DNA of 47,101 bases. Source: Anoxybacillus flavithermus. GTDB lineage: Bacteria; Bacillota; Bacilli; Bacillales; Anoxybacillaceae. Every line of letters starts with the position of its first letter. Within the stretch, counting starts at the first letter, position 1. The position numbers and the translations under genes are program-made. Shown piece after piece: positions 8,038 through 15,861 of this stretch. The stretch lies in NCBI RefSeq assembly GCF_002742685.1, contig NZ_PEDM01000021.1, forward strand, positions 1 through 47,101, in the 5' to 3' direction. The notes under the pieces were generated by a model. The model was given only the letters and a program-made list of their open reading frames with translations. It was not told the origin of the DNA and did no database searches.

Positions 8038-9293
8038 AACAAATTCTAGTAGTAAACACTGGTGATAGGGTACATGCTGCGGCACTTGCAGCTCGGTCGG
8101 ACTTAAAAGTGACGTTTGTAACTGAAGAACGTTTTGTCAATATGTATCCTCCTAATACTGACATTGTGATGGTCGAGAATCTTAACGACCCTTCAGGTGC
8201 TACCAAATCTGTAGTGATGCAACGAGATTGTAATAATTATGAGGCAGTTGTTTCCCTTTCTGAACGTGCTGCTCCTACAGCTGCTTATTTACGGGACTTC
8301 CTCGGTCTAGAAGGTCCTACTTTCGATGTTATTATGAACTGTACAAACAAATATGCTATGAAACGTAAGTTTACCTCTGATGGTTTGCCTACAGCTGCGT
8401 ATTCACTTGCAAACTCATTAGAGGAAGTTGCTGTAGCTGCGGAAAAAGTAGGATGGCCGATAATCGTTAAGCCGGTCATAGGAGCTGGTACAGACGCAAC
8501 TATGGTCTTTCACAATAAGGATGAACTCTATTTAAAAACTGGTCAAGAGTATTTTCATCGATTATCTAATCCAAAGACAACATCTGAGAAACAGTTTCCA
8601 GTAATAGTTGAGCATTTTCTCAATGTAGACATGGAGCTACACTGTGACGGTTACGTAGAAAATGGACAAATCGTGTTTGCACGCGTTTCACGCTATCTAA
8701 GACCAGTACTTGACTACGCGTCTGATATTTTTGGATCTGTTATGTTGGAATCCGACAATCCTTTAGCTGCTGAAGTTCTTGATATGCATAATCGTGCAGT
8801 ACAAGCGGTAGGTATTACTAACGGAGTTACTCACTTTGAAGTGTTTCTAACACCGAAAGGACTATTAGCAGGTGAAATAGCTTGCCGTCCAGGAGGTGGA
8901 GGAATAAGAAGGATGCTCCAACTCCAAAATGGCTTCGACTCATGGAAAGCTCACATCGCTGCATCTCTAGGCGAGAAGTATTCATGGGAAAGTCCAGAAA
9001 GTGTATTGGAAGGTAATCAGATAGCTCAACTTATGTTACCGACACGAAGAGGTAAAGTAAGTAACATAAGCACAGCCGAAGACTTTGCACATGTTCCTGG
9101 ATTTATTGAAGCCGATATTAAACTCAAACCAGGTGATGTTGTAGATGGTCTGCTTGACTCCTCAGCGATAAGTGGACTCGTCTTCGTTCGGATCGACAAT
9201 TATGAGAAAATAGAAAATGTCATCGCAGCTGTTAGAGAGGCATTCATTCTAGAGGTTGATAATCCTAACACCAAAAGTCCAAGTTTAAACTAA
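8034..9293 (+). CDS. ATP-grasp carboxylate-amine ligase (island gene 6)
   Basis: This 419-residue ATP-grasp protein has an N-terminal Rossmann-like domain, the NKYAMKRKF hinge (about residues 107-115), the phosphate/adenine strand PIIVKPVIGAGTDAT (about 142-156) and the metal-binding segment EIACRPGGGGI (about 280-290). This is the layout of L-amino-acid ligases such as BacD, which join a carboxylate (as acyl phosphate) to an amine. It is preceded by AAAGGAG and overlaps the transferase gene by 4 nt. In the island it is the most likely peptide-bond-forming or amide-forming enzyme. The IS110 remnant begins about 140 nt downstream. Confidence 0.85.
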   Translation: MKQILVVNTGDRVHAAALAARSDLKVTFVTEERFVNMYPPNTDIVMVENLNDPSGATKSVVMQRDCNNYEAVVSLSERAAPTAAYLRDFLGLEGPTFDVIMNCTNKYAMKRKFTSDGLPTAAYSLANSLEEVAVAAEKVGWPIIVKPVIGAGTDATMVFHNKDELYLKTGQEYFHRLSNPKTTSEKQFPVIVEHFLNVDMELHCDGYVENGQIVFARVSRYLRPVLDYASDIFGSVMLESDNPLAAEVLDMHNRAVQAVGITNGVTHFEVFLTPKGLLAGEIACRPGGGGIRRMLQLQNGFDSWKAHIAASLGEKYSWESPESVLEGNQIAQLMLPTRRGKVSNISTAEDFAHVPGFIEADIKLKPGDVVDGLLDSSAISGLVFVRIDNYEKIENVIAAVREAFILEVDNPNTKSPSLN

Positions 9294-9315
9294 TAGAGAA
9301 AGTCCTACGGTAACA

Positions 9316-9353
9316 TGTCAAGGTGAAAAATCATCGAAATTGGAAATTCGATT
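9316..9353. repeat. Direct repeat, left copy (pairs with 10426-10458)
   Basis: AATTGGAAATTCGATT at 9338-9353 recurs exactly at 10443-10458, and TGTCAAGG precedes it in both places (9316-9323 and 10426-10433). The two copies enclose the IS110 remnant. Confidence 0.8.
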
Positions 9354-9437
9354 GTCCGATGATCCGAAAAAAGGCAATACTTAAGAAGCCCAGTCTTGCC
9401 TGATGTCATTAACTAGGTTTTGATACAAAAACAGTTA

Positions 9438-9457
9438 GATCGATACCCCTATCGATC
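9438..9457. repeat. Perfect 8-bp inverted repeat at the IS110 transposase stop
   Basis: GATCGATA-CCCC-TATCGATC overlaps the stop codon region of the minus-strand IS110 transposase. It may act as a terminator or as element-end structure; no long T run follows on either strand. Confidence 0.55.
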
Positions 9458-10360
9458 TTCCCCCTTTCTTGGCGTGTAGATTTGACCGTTGCGTAGCAGC
9501 GCATCGATCACACGCACGAGTTTTCGAGCGGTGAGGACGAGGGCTCGTTTGTGTTGGTGCTTTGGTACTTCCTCATACTTCTTCCGATAATAGGTGCGAA
9601 ACGACGCATCATGCCGTTGTACCGAGTTGGCAGCCTCCACTAGGTAGTAACGGAGATAGCGATTGCCGAAACGAATGAGGGACGTCTCCTCGGCTTGGAA
9701 CCGACCGGACTGGTGCTTGGATCAAGTCAAACCTGCATACTTTGCTAAGGCGGCTTGGTTGTCAAAGCGATCGATTTGTCCAATTTCGGCTAAGATACCG
9801 GCAGCGTAAACAAGTCCGATGCTAGGAATCGTTTGTAGCGTATTTGGAATGCCTTCCAAATGGCGAGTAATCGCTTTGTCTAGCTCTTTGATTTGCGCTT
9901 GAAGGCTGCGAATGGATTGAATCGATAGGCCTAAGAGCAAGTCGATGGAATCCTCGACACACTTCGAAAGCCGATAGGACGAACGAGCCGCCTTTTGAAT
10001 GGACTTGGCGATGCATTCCGGATCGGCAAAGCGATTGCGTCCTTTCTGGTGCAAGAAGTCAGCGAGCTGTTGCACATCCATCTGAGAGATTTCGTCTACG
10101 CTAAACGACTCGAGAAGAAGCTCTAAGATGGCATGTCCGAAAACGGAGCTGTCCACCTCTTGGGTAAAGGAACTGCACTTGTAAAACAAGTGTTGGAGGA
10201 AGTACTGCTTTTTTCGAGTGAGCTGATGGACGAGATGATAGCGCATGCGCGTGAGCCGTTGAAGGGCGATAAACTGTTCCTGCATGACAGCCGTCACTTT
10301 TAAGCCCCGATGATCCTCAAGATCATTATCCAAGAACATCGCGAAAAGTCCAACCCCGAT
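9449..10360 (-). pseudogene. IS110-family transposase, 5'-truncated and with an in-frame stop
   Basis: The minus strand encodes the linker and C-terminal Transposase_20 part of an IS110 transposase (for example IPNTLQTIPSIGLVYAAGIL and SLIRFGNRYLRYYLVEAA). A TGA at 9722-9724 interrupts AGLT-stop-SKHQSGRF, where the family has Trp; both halves are in the same frame. The N-terminal RuvC-like DEDD domain (about 100-130 residues) is missing: similarity begins near GLFAMFLDND and the frame upstream is unrelated. The enzyme is dead on both counts. It lies opposite to, and within, the biosynthetic island, between the ATP-grasp and synthetase-like genes. Confidence 0.9.
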
Positions 10361-10371
10361 GTGGTACGATC

Positions 10372-10400
10372 CACGTGGGGGGCGCGCCCCTCCCCACGTG
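10372..10400. repeat. GC-rich inverted repeat
   Basis: CACGTGGGG (10372-10380) and CCCCACGTG (10392-10400) are perfect arms; an inner palindrome GGGGCGCGCCCC (10379-10390) offers an alternative fold. It lies just outside the truncated end of the IS110 frame, in otherwise AT-rich sequence. There is no T run after it, so it is not an obvious terminator. Confidence 0.7.
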
Positions 10401-10425
10401 AGCAAATCACTCAAACATATACGAT

Positions 10426-10458
10426 TGTCAAGGAGCATATCCAATTGGAAATTCGATT
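10426..10458. repeat. Direct repeat, right copy (pairs with 9316-9353)
   Basis: Carries the exact 16-bp AATTGGAAATTCGATT (10443-10458) and TGTCAAGG (10426-10433) also found downstream of the ATP-grasp gene. It lies 40 nt upstream of the synthetase-like gene start. Confidence 0.8.
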
Positions 10459-10498
10459 TAAAAATCTTTCTAAACATACTATACGAGGAGAGATAAAA

Positions 10499-12061
10499 AT
10501 GAATGAAAAAGTTTTAATTGTCCCAATGCAGCCAACCCCGAATGGACGCATGCATATCGGTCATGGAGCTGGAACATATTTGCGTTCCGATGTAATGGGA
10601 CGTGCATTGCGTGTTCGAGGATATGATGTAAGTATCATTACCGGTAGTGATGCATTTGAAAACTGGGTTATTGCGGAGGCTATGCGTAGCGGAAAGACGC
10701 CTGAGGATACCTGTGACCACTATCATAGTGCTATCTTTCGAGACCTAAGTAGTCTAGATATCCAATTGGATGCTTGGATAGATCCGCGTTCTTCAGAGCA
10801 CTATTCGGGTTACTTAGAGATACATGAGAAAACGCTTCTTCGTTTGAAGGAAACTGGAAGTGCGAAACTCGAGAATGAACGCGTTCCATACTCAACTAAA
10901 TCGGGAGAGCCAATGATTGGAACTTGGATTTCAGGTCGATGTCCCCAATGTGGACAGTCTTGTCAAGGAAGCTCTTGTGTTTATTGCGGAGCACATTTTC
11001 AACCTGAGGAACTCATTGAACCTAAGTCACGGTTAGACAACAGTACCCTAGAATGGCGTTCTATACAAAGTTGGTTTGCCCGACCTAAGGAATCAACAAA
11101 GATACTTGAATGTCTCGAGGATTCTGGTATTAGACCGGTTTGGATGAAGGCGGTTAAAGAGTACATTGAACATCGTGGAGGGCGTATTCGTCTTACTGGA
11201 CCAGGTAACTGGGGCATCGAAAGTAATTTAGTACCACCTGGTTTTGTTCTATCAAACCCATATTATCTTTACAGTGTCTACTGTGGTGAGGTATACAAGA
11301 AACTTAAGAATACTACGATGAATCCTTTTAACCCACATAGTAAAGTCACAACAATAGGTGTTTTTGGAAATGACAACTCCACTCCAGGACTTATTGCACC
11401 ACATGTCATTGCTCACGGTTCAGATGGACTTCTCAAGCCGTTCGATATAACGGTGGTAAACGGTATGCTCTTTTTAGAGGGTCAAAAGTGCTCAACTAGT
11501 AAACGCCATGGCATTTGGCTAGTCGAGATACTTGATGATAACACTGGGATTACTTCAGATGAACTTCGATTTTTCCTTGCACACGCTCAACTTGATATAG
11601 GACATGCTGACATTACTTTAGAGGCACTTGTCAATACCATAACTTCGTTCCGAGAGTGGTATGTGCAGAGACTGATACCGACTATTGAGCAAGCATCTAA
11701 CTCGATTATTTATTATAATGACCGTATGGCACGCGTATTGGATGAACAGGCAAAGTCGTTGAACCCGAGACAGCTAGATCTCCCATCAGCTGTTACCATT
11801 CTTAAAAATTGGATGTATGACAACACGATTGAGCAGGGCGAGTGGTTACTTGGACTTACATTGCTGGGTGCACCTATTTTCCCAGAATTGGCGCAGCAAA
11901 TATGGGCACAGCTAGGATTAGATGGTACTCCAACGATTTCATCTCTCAAAGGGCGCGAGGCGAAATTGAAGGGCGAAACGAAAATGAAGTTTATATCACG
12001 ACCGAAACTATCGGTGACAAATCTAAAGCCATATGTCCATCTTGCTGAGGTAAAATCGTGA
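10499..12061 (+). CDS. Methionyl-tRNA-synthetase-like class I enzyme (island gene 7)
   Basis: This 520-residue protein starts at the ATG 8 nt after GAGGAG. It has the HIGH motif (H19-IGH22) in PTPNGRMHIGH, a MetRS-type zinc knuckle CPQCG...CVYCG (Cys148, 151, 160, 163) followed by PEELIEPKS, a KMSKS-like loop KCSTSK (330-335), and a C-terminal helical region (GAPIFPELAQQIWAQLGL, 457-474) like the MetRS anticodon-binding bundle. Residues expected for methionine binding differ: TDEHG is replaced by SDAFEN (50-55) and the VWFDAL-type motif by LSNPYYLY (251-258). It should activate an acid as an adenylate, probably not methionine. It may charge a tRNA for the FemAB-like enzyme, pass an adenylate to an amine, or be a resistant MetRS. 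It overlaps the exporter gene by 4 nt. Confidence 0.85.
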   Translation: MNEKVLIVPMQPTPNGRMHIGHGAGTYLRSDVMGRALRVRGYDVSIITGSDAFENWVIAEAMRSGKTPEDTCDHYHSAIFRDLSSLDIQLDAWIDPRSSEHYSGYLEIHEKTLLRLKETGSAKLENERVPYSTKSGEPMIGTWISGRCPQCGQSCQGSSCVYCGAHFQPEELIEPKSRLDNSTLEWRSIQSWFARPKESTKILECLEDSGIRPVWMKAVKEYIEHRGGRIRLTGPGNWGIESNLVPPGFVLSNPYYLYSVYCGEVYKKLKNTTMNPFNPHSKVTTIGVFGNDNSTPGLIAPHVIAHGSDGLLKPFDITVVNGMLFLEGQKCSTSKRHGIWLVEILDDNTGITSDELRFFLAHAQLDIGHADITLEALVNTITSFREWYVQRLIPTIEQASNSIIYYNDRMARVLDEQAKSLNPRQLDLPSAVTILKNWMYDNTIEQGEWLLGLTLLGAPIFPELAQQIWAQLGLDGTPTISSLKGREAKLKGETKMKFISRPKLSVTNLKPYVHLAEVKS

Positions 12062-13320
12062 GCATTATGAGTATCCAGTCAAAATTAACATTGTTGCATT
12101 CGCGTCAGCTTTGCTTCTTATTTTTTGCCCGTAGTATCTCAATCCTTGGTGATATGCTTACACCAGTAGCACTTGCCTTTGCTGTGCTGAGCTTGTTCGG
12201 TTCCGCATCGGCACTTGGGGTGGTCCTTGCTGCACGTTCATTGCCGAGTTTGGTTCTAATGCTTATCGGTGGAGTGGTCGGCGATCGCTACCCACGTCGA
12301 ACAGTCATGATCTTGTCCAATATCGTGGGATTCTGCTCCCAAGGGATTATTGGGCTACTCCTAATTATCGGTGAAGCCAGTTTATGGAGTGTCGCACTTT
12401 TAACTGCTATACGGGGTGCAACAAGTAGCTTTTTTAATCCTGCTTCCACGGGAGCGATTGCGCAGGTAGCACCGAAGGGTAAGCAACAAGAAGCATTTGC
12501 CTTATTCGCAATTGCGGGTAACGCGGCTGAAGTTGCCGGACCTGCTTTAGCAGGAATATTATTAATATTTATAAATCCAGGTTGGCTACTTATTATAGAT
12601 GCATTTACTTTCCTTGCAAGTGCAGTTATTATCGCAACTAGTGGTCCCCTCGGACATCCTAAAAACGTAGGGAAACGTCCAGTAGCTACTGAAATTCGAG
12701 AAGGGTTGCATTACGTACGACGACAAAAATGGTTGACAGTAATTATATTAAGTTCTAGTATATTCCAGTTCTTCTTGTTACCTAGCCTCAACGTGCTTGG
12801 GCCACTAGTAGCAGATAGGCACCTTGGTGGTGCACCAGATTGGGCGCTCATCGTTACTGCATTAGGAACTGGAAGCATAGTCGGTAGTCTTTTAGCTATG
12901 TTCTTTAAACCAAAGCGTCCACTTTTTGTAGGTTATGCATTACTGTTGCTAGGAGCAGGACCCACTTTGTTTCTTTTAGCAATTCCTGCTCCCACCCCAT
13001 TTATCGTCATCTCTGAATTTGTCTCGGGTACGGTCATTTCATTTTTTAGTACTCTTGAATATACAACAATTGCACGACTCGTTCCTAATCAGCTACTATC
13101 ACGTGTCGATTCAATTAACCGATTCGGTTCTATGGCATTGAGACCACTTGGTATGGCTGTTGTTGGTCCTGTTTCATCGGTCGTTGGAGTAAGTATGACT
13201 CTTGTAATTGCTGCTATTGTCACACTTCTTGCAGTGACTTGGCCACTAATTATCCCGAGTATTCGTCAGTTACAGCTGGACAAAAATAAGTCTATTTCTG
13301 ACACTGGAGCTGCAAGATAA
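12058..13320 (+). CDS. MFS exporter (island gene 8)
   Basis: This 420-residue major-facilitator protein has about 12 hydrophobic segments and the loop 2-3 signature GGVVGDRYPRRTVMI near residues 76-90. It resembles the drug/siderophore exporter branch. The GTG start overlaps the synthetase stop by 4 nt (GTGA); an ATG at 12067 is an alternative. As last gene of the island operon it probably exports the product and so gives self-protection. A strong terminator follows. Confidence 0.9.
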   Translation: MSIMSIQSKLTLLHSRQLCFLFFARSISILGDMLTPVALAFAVLSLFGSASALGVVLAARSLPSLVLMLIGGVVGDRYPRRTVMILSNIVGFCSQGIIGLLLIIGEASLWSVALLTAIRGATSSFFNPASTGAIAQVAPKGKQQEAFALFAIAGNAAEVAGPALAGILLIFINPGWLLIIDAFTFLASAVIIATSGPLGHPKNVGKRPVATEIREGLHYVRRQKWLTVIILSSSIFQFFLLPSLNVLGPLVADRHLGGAPDWALIVTALGTGSIVGSLLAMFFKPKRPLFVGYALLLLGAGPTLFLLAIPAPTPFIVISEFVSGTVISFFSTLEYTTIARLVPNQLLSRVDSINRFGSMALRPLGMAVVGPVSSVVGVSMTLVIAAIVTLLAVTWPLIIPSIRQLQLDKNKSISDTGAAR

Positions 13321-13472
13321 GGAGGATAAGTGATTTACAACAGTCATTAGAACTCTTTTATACTAGCATTAAATGTTCTATATACATCCAAATTAAAATT
13401 TTAACCTCTGGTTTACGCAGCACACCCGATGTGGTGTAAGGAGGCTGCAAGACATACGGTTCAAATGTAAGG

Positions 13473-13523
13473 CGTCAAATTCCCCCACCTAGTTAAAAAG
13501 GAGGGGGCTATTTGACGTTTTTT
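13473..13523 (+). terminator. Strong intrinsic terminator of the island operon
   Basis: CGTCAAAT plus CCCCC on the left pairs with GGGGG and ATTTGACG on the right, followed by TTTTTT. The long stem and T run fit termination of the eight-gene operon. Confidence 0.9.
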
Positions 13524-13594
13524 ATACTTGGAAGATGCAAGTACATGTTTGGTGACGAACCAGGGTTTGTCGAAAAATTAGAGGTATCATTTTT

Positions 13595-13627
13595 TTAAGA
13601 TGTATATACTATGTATATACATCTTAA
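13595..13627. promoter_or_regulatory. Perfect 15-bp-arm palindrome, probable autoregulatory operator
   Basis: TTAAGATGTATATAC and GTATATACATCTTAA are exact inverted repeats separated by TAT, about 70 nt upstream of the mazE-like start. The AbrB-fold antitoxins of this family bind palindromes in their own promoters, so this is the likely operator. Confidence 0.75.
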
Positions 13628-13696
13628 GTTAAGGGTGATATAATGGACTCAAAACATTTAGAAAGCAAAATAAACCGAAATAAAGGGGGAGATTAT

Positions 13697-13948
13697 ATGG
13701 CTACAGTTGTTGCGCAAAAATGGGGAAACAGTTTAGGGATTCGTATCCCAAAGGATGTTGCTGATAAAATAGGGATCAAACAAGGTTCAGAAATGGAATT
13801 AAATGTGATTGGAAATGAAGGTATTATTACATTAAAACCAAAAAGAACACGGAAAAAATACACGTTGGAAGAACTCATCTCACAGATTACACCTGAAAAT
13901 CGACACGAGGAAATGGATTTTGGGATAGAAGGGCGTGAATTAATGTAA
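13697..13948 (+). CDS. MazE/AbrB-fold antitoxin
   Basis: This 83-residue protein starts at the ATG preceded by AAAGGGGGA; an upstream in-frame ATG at 13643 lacks comparable support. Residues 5-45 (VVAQKWGNSLGIRIPKDVADKIGI onward) are a SpoVT/AbrB swapped-hairpin DNA-binding domain; the acidic C-terminus should bind and block the toxin. It overlaps the toxin gene by 1 nt (TAATG). Repression of its own operon through the palindrome at 13595-13627 is likely. It lies next to the accessory island and differs in type from the ribbon-helix-helix antitoxin at 43428. Confidence 0.9.
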   Translation: MATVVAQKWGNSLGIRIPKDVADKIGIKQGSEMELNVIGNEGIITLKPKRTRKKYTLEELISQITPENRHEEMDFGIEGRELM

Positions 13949-14334
13949 TGTCGGTAGATGTGCCAGAGAGAGGCGATTTTATCGTCATAAACTTCAATCC
14001 ACAAGCTGGGCATGAACAGGCCGAGAGAAGGAAAGCTATTGTTTTGTCGCCTAAAGAATTCAATCAAGCAACAGGATTTATAGCTGTTTGCCCAATTACC
14101 AATCAAAAGAAAGGTTATCCTTTCGAAGTGAATTTACCAAAAGAAGGAATATTTCTTGATGGAGATGGTTATCCAATAACAGGGGCAATTTTAACCGACC
14201 AAATTAAATCATTGGATTGGAAAGCACGACATGTAAAAATTTTAAAGAAGTATAATTCGGAAGATGCACAAATGGAAGAAATAGATAAAATTATTGATGA
14301 ATGTCTAGCGAAAATAGAAACATATCTGACTTAG
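13948..14334 (+). CDS. MazF/PemK-type mRNA interferase toxin
   Basis: This 128-residue toxin has the MazF/PemK core: RGDFIVINFNPQAGHEQAERRKAIVLSP at residues 8-35 (the Gly-x-x-R-x-AlaIleVal strand) and AVCPITNQKKGYPFEV at 48-63. Such enzymes cut mRNA at short specific sequences. Its start overlaps the antitoxin stop, so translation is coupled. It is closer to ChpB/PemK-type toxins than to the chromosomal EndoA at 43714. Function in stabilising the neighbouring island is possible but unproven. Confidence 0.9.
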   Translation: MSVDVPERGDFIVINFNPQAGHEQAERRKAIVLSPKEFNQATGFIAVCPITNQKKGYPFEVNLPKEGIFLDGDGYPITGAILTDQIKSLDWKARHVKILKKYNSEDAQMEEIDKIIDECLAKIETYLT

Positions 14335-14403
14335 AACAAGTGTGTTTAGCTACAATATTGGTGTTCCATTGCACAAATCTCGAGTTTGAAATGACCCACA
14401 ACA

Positions 14404-14430
14404 AGAGCCGCTTTGTTTTATTGCGGCTCT
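14404..14430. terminator. Hairpin between mazF-like and rpn-like genes
   Basis: AGAGCCGC (14404-14411) and GCGGCTCT (14423-14430) form a perfect 8-bp stem with T-rich flank on the plus strand and A/T-rich flank on the other. It overlaps the end of the minus-strand gene and probably stops both transcripts. Confidence 0.75.
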
Positions 14431-15326
14431 TTGTTATGAAGGGATGCTTCCATTTCTTTTGCTAAGTCAGCAACTTCCGCAATCGACAGACCTGTCCGTT
14501 TGGCTATTTCGTGAATAGGTAAAACATCTAAAAGATTTTTAGCGATGTCGATGGCCTTTTTCTTTTCTGTTTCTTCCATTGCAGCCTTCACGGCTAATTC
14601 TTTTTCTTGTTCTAATTCTTCGACAAGCAAGCGTAGGACTTTGTTCATTTTTATCCACTCCTTTACTTTTTTTGCATAGTGTTCGTCAATAAATTTGTCG
14701 GTAGCTGTTAAAACGCCAGCGATGATGTGCAGTTGTGTCGGCTCATCTGTGACTTCTTTTGCGAGTCCAATCGTTTTTTCAATCATCGTTTGTCGATCGT
14801 AGCGGCTATGCATGAGAGGGACGAGAATGAGCTTCATCGTTTCTTCGGTAGTTAACGGTTCATTGTTGTGAATTTTTTCTTCAATTGCATGAAAAATCGC
14901 ATCGCCGTTGAATTCACAAAGTAATACTGCCTTTGAGGAAGTGAATACATCGCCTGCATGTAGTTGCTCCTCCACACGTGTGACATCACTCGTGTAAATA
15001 ACAACAATACGAATCGGTCGAATTTGCTTCTCTGTTTTATAATATGTGTCTAATAGTCGGTAAGCATAATCGAGGTACTTTAGATGGTTAGCGATAAATC
15101 GATTGTTGCTTTCATATTCGAGTAGAAGAATGGAGTCGTCCTCAAGAAGAAATAGCGTATCCGATCGCTTCGTGCTCGCTTGGACAGCTGGAAACTCATT
15201 TGGTAACAATGCTTTAATTTTAGGGAGTCCGTGGAGTCCGTATACATCGAGTGCTTGATTTTTGTACAACTCACTTAATGATTTGAACAAAATGTCTTTC
15301 GCTTGATACGATATGCCTCGTGCCAT
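14418..15326 (-). CDS. Rpn-family (PD-(D/E)XK) recombination-promoting nuclease/transposase-like protein
   Basis: This 302-residue protein starts at the ATG 8 nt after AGGGGTG; the frame runs 51 codons further upstream but without a ribosome site. The N-terminal half has the PD-(D/E)XK layout (SDTLFLLEDDSILLLEYESN, with acidic residues on adjacent strands) typical of Rpn/transposase_31-type proteins. The C-terminal part is helical and Glu/Lys-rich, ending in a helix-turn-helix-like segment (IHEIAKRTGLSIAEVADLAKEME). Rpn proteins nick DNA and promote RecA-independent recombination; some act in phage defence. A 55-bp relic of a second copy lies at 2348-2402, so this is a multi-copy or mobile family. 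Confidence 0.8.
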   Translation of the reverse strand: MARGISYQAKDILFKSLSELYKNQALDVYGLHGLPKIKALLPNEFPAVQASTKRSDTLFLLEDDSILLLEYESNNRFIANHLKYLDYAYRLLDTYYKTEKQIRPIRIVVIYTSDVTRVEEQLHAGDVFTSSKAVLLCEFNGDAIFHAIEEKIHNNEPLTTEETMKLILVPLMHSRYDRQTMIEKTIGLAKEVTDEPTQLHIIAGVLTATDKFIDEHYAKKVKEWIKMNKVLRLLVEELEQEKELAVKAAMEETEKKKAIDIAKNLLDVLPIHEIAKRTGLSIAEVADLAKEMEASLHNKEPQ

Positions 15327-15496
15327 GCTTATACACACCCCTGTTTTATTACTATTATACCCCCTCCGCATAAGAATTGAAACGACTTTCATCATTATAA
15401 AAATACGCCTTGAGTCGTAGTTGAAAATATAGCTATAGGACATGATGAACAAAGGTGAGAATCGGTAAGATGAAAGCAAGGAAGGGGGCGAAAGGG

Positions 15497-15847
15497 ATGT
15501 TAAAAAAAATCGGGTTATTGCTTGCAGGTGGAATTGCGGTGCTCGTGCTTATGTTTCACCTCGGTCCGCTCGTTGGATTAGCGATCAGCTTGGCGATTTT
15601 GTACTATGCGGTCAAAAAGTTTTTCAAAGCCGATTCGACGTTCGGCAAAATCGTTTGGGCGCTGATTGGCTTGGCTGCGCTGATGGTGAGCGTCTCGAAT
15701 GTACCAGCGCTTATTGCCATTGTAGCAGGGTATGTGCTTTATGTCGTGTATAAAAAATGGAACGAACCGAAAGAAGTGATGCAAGTCGTTGACGATCCGT
15801 TTGTTCACTTTGAAAAGCAATGGGCAGAATTACAAAAACATTATTAA
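15497..15847 (+). CDS. liaI: LiaI-like membrane protein (Lmo0954 type)
   Basis: This 116-residue protein has hydrophobic segments at about residues 5-37 and 50-88 and a short soluble tail ending DDPFVHFEKQWAELQK. The start chosen is the ATG after AAGGGGGCGAAAGGG; an in-frame ATG at 15470 is possible. In Bacillus and Listeria proteins of this type sit next to a PspA homologue and anchor it to the membrane under envelope stress. It lies 14 nt upstream of the liaH gene and is the first gene of the lia-type operon. The assignment rests on position and shape as much as on sequence. Confidence 0.75.
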   Translation: MLKKIGLLLAGGIAVLVLMFHLGPLVGLAISLAILYYAVKKFFKADSTFGKIVWALIGLAALMVSVSNVPALIAIVAGYVLYVVYKKWNEPKEVMQVVDDPFVHFEKQWAELQKHY

Positions 15848-15861
15848 AGGAGCGAAGAACA

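Larger units (their letters stand above)
13321..13696. other. Intergenic region with terminator and toxin-antitoxin operator
   Basis: About 375 bases without a gene. It holds the island terminator (13473-13523) and the large palindrome in front of the mazE-like gene (13595-13627). No other feature is seen. Confidence 0.7.

Noticed and set aside
11842-12048. Plus-strand ORF inside the synthetase-like gene
   Set aside because: Out-of-frame shadow without ribosome site.
10355-13435. Shared CCCGATGTGGT at 10355 and 13425
   Set aside because: An 11-base match is expected by chance in a window this size and the flanks differ.
15382-15439. LiaR box and promoter before liaI (ACGACT/AGTCGT and TTGAGT-18-TATAGG)
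   Set aside because: The half-sites are too short and too far apart, and I cannot match them to a reliable LiaR consensus.
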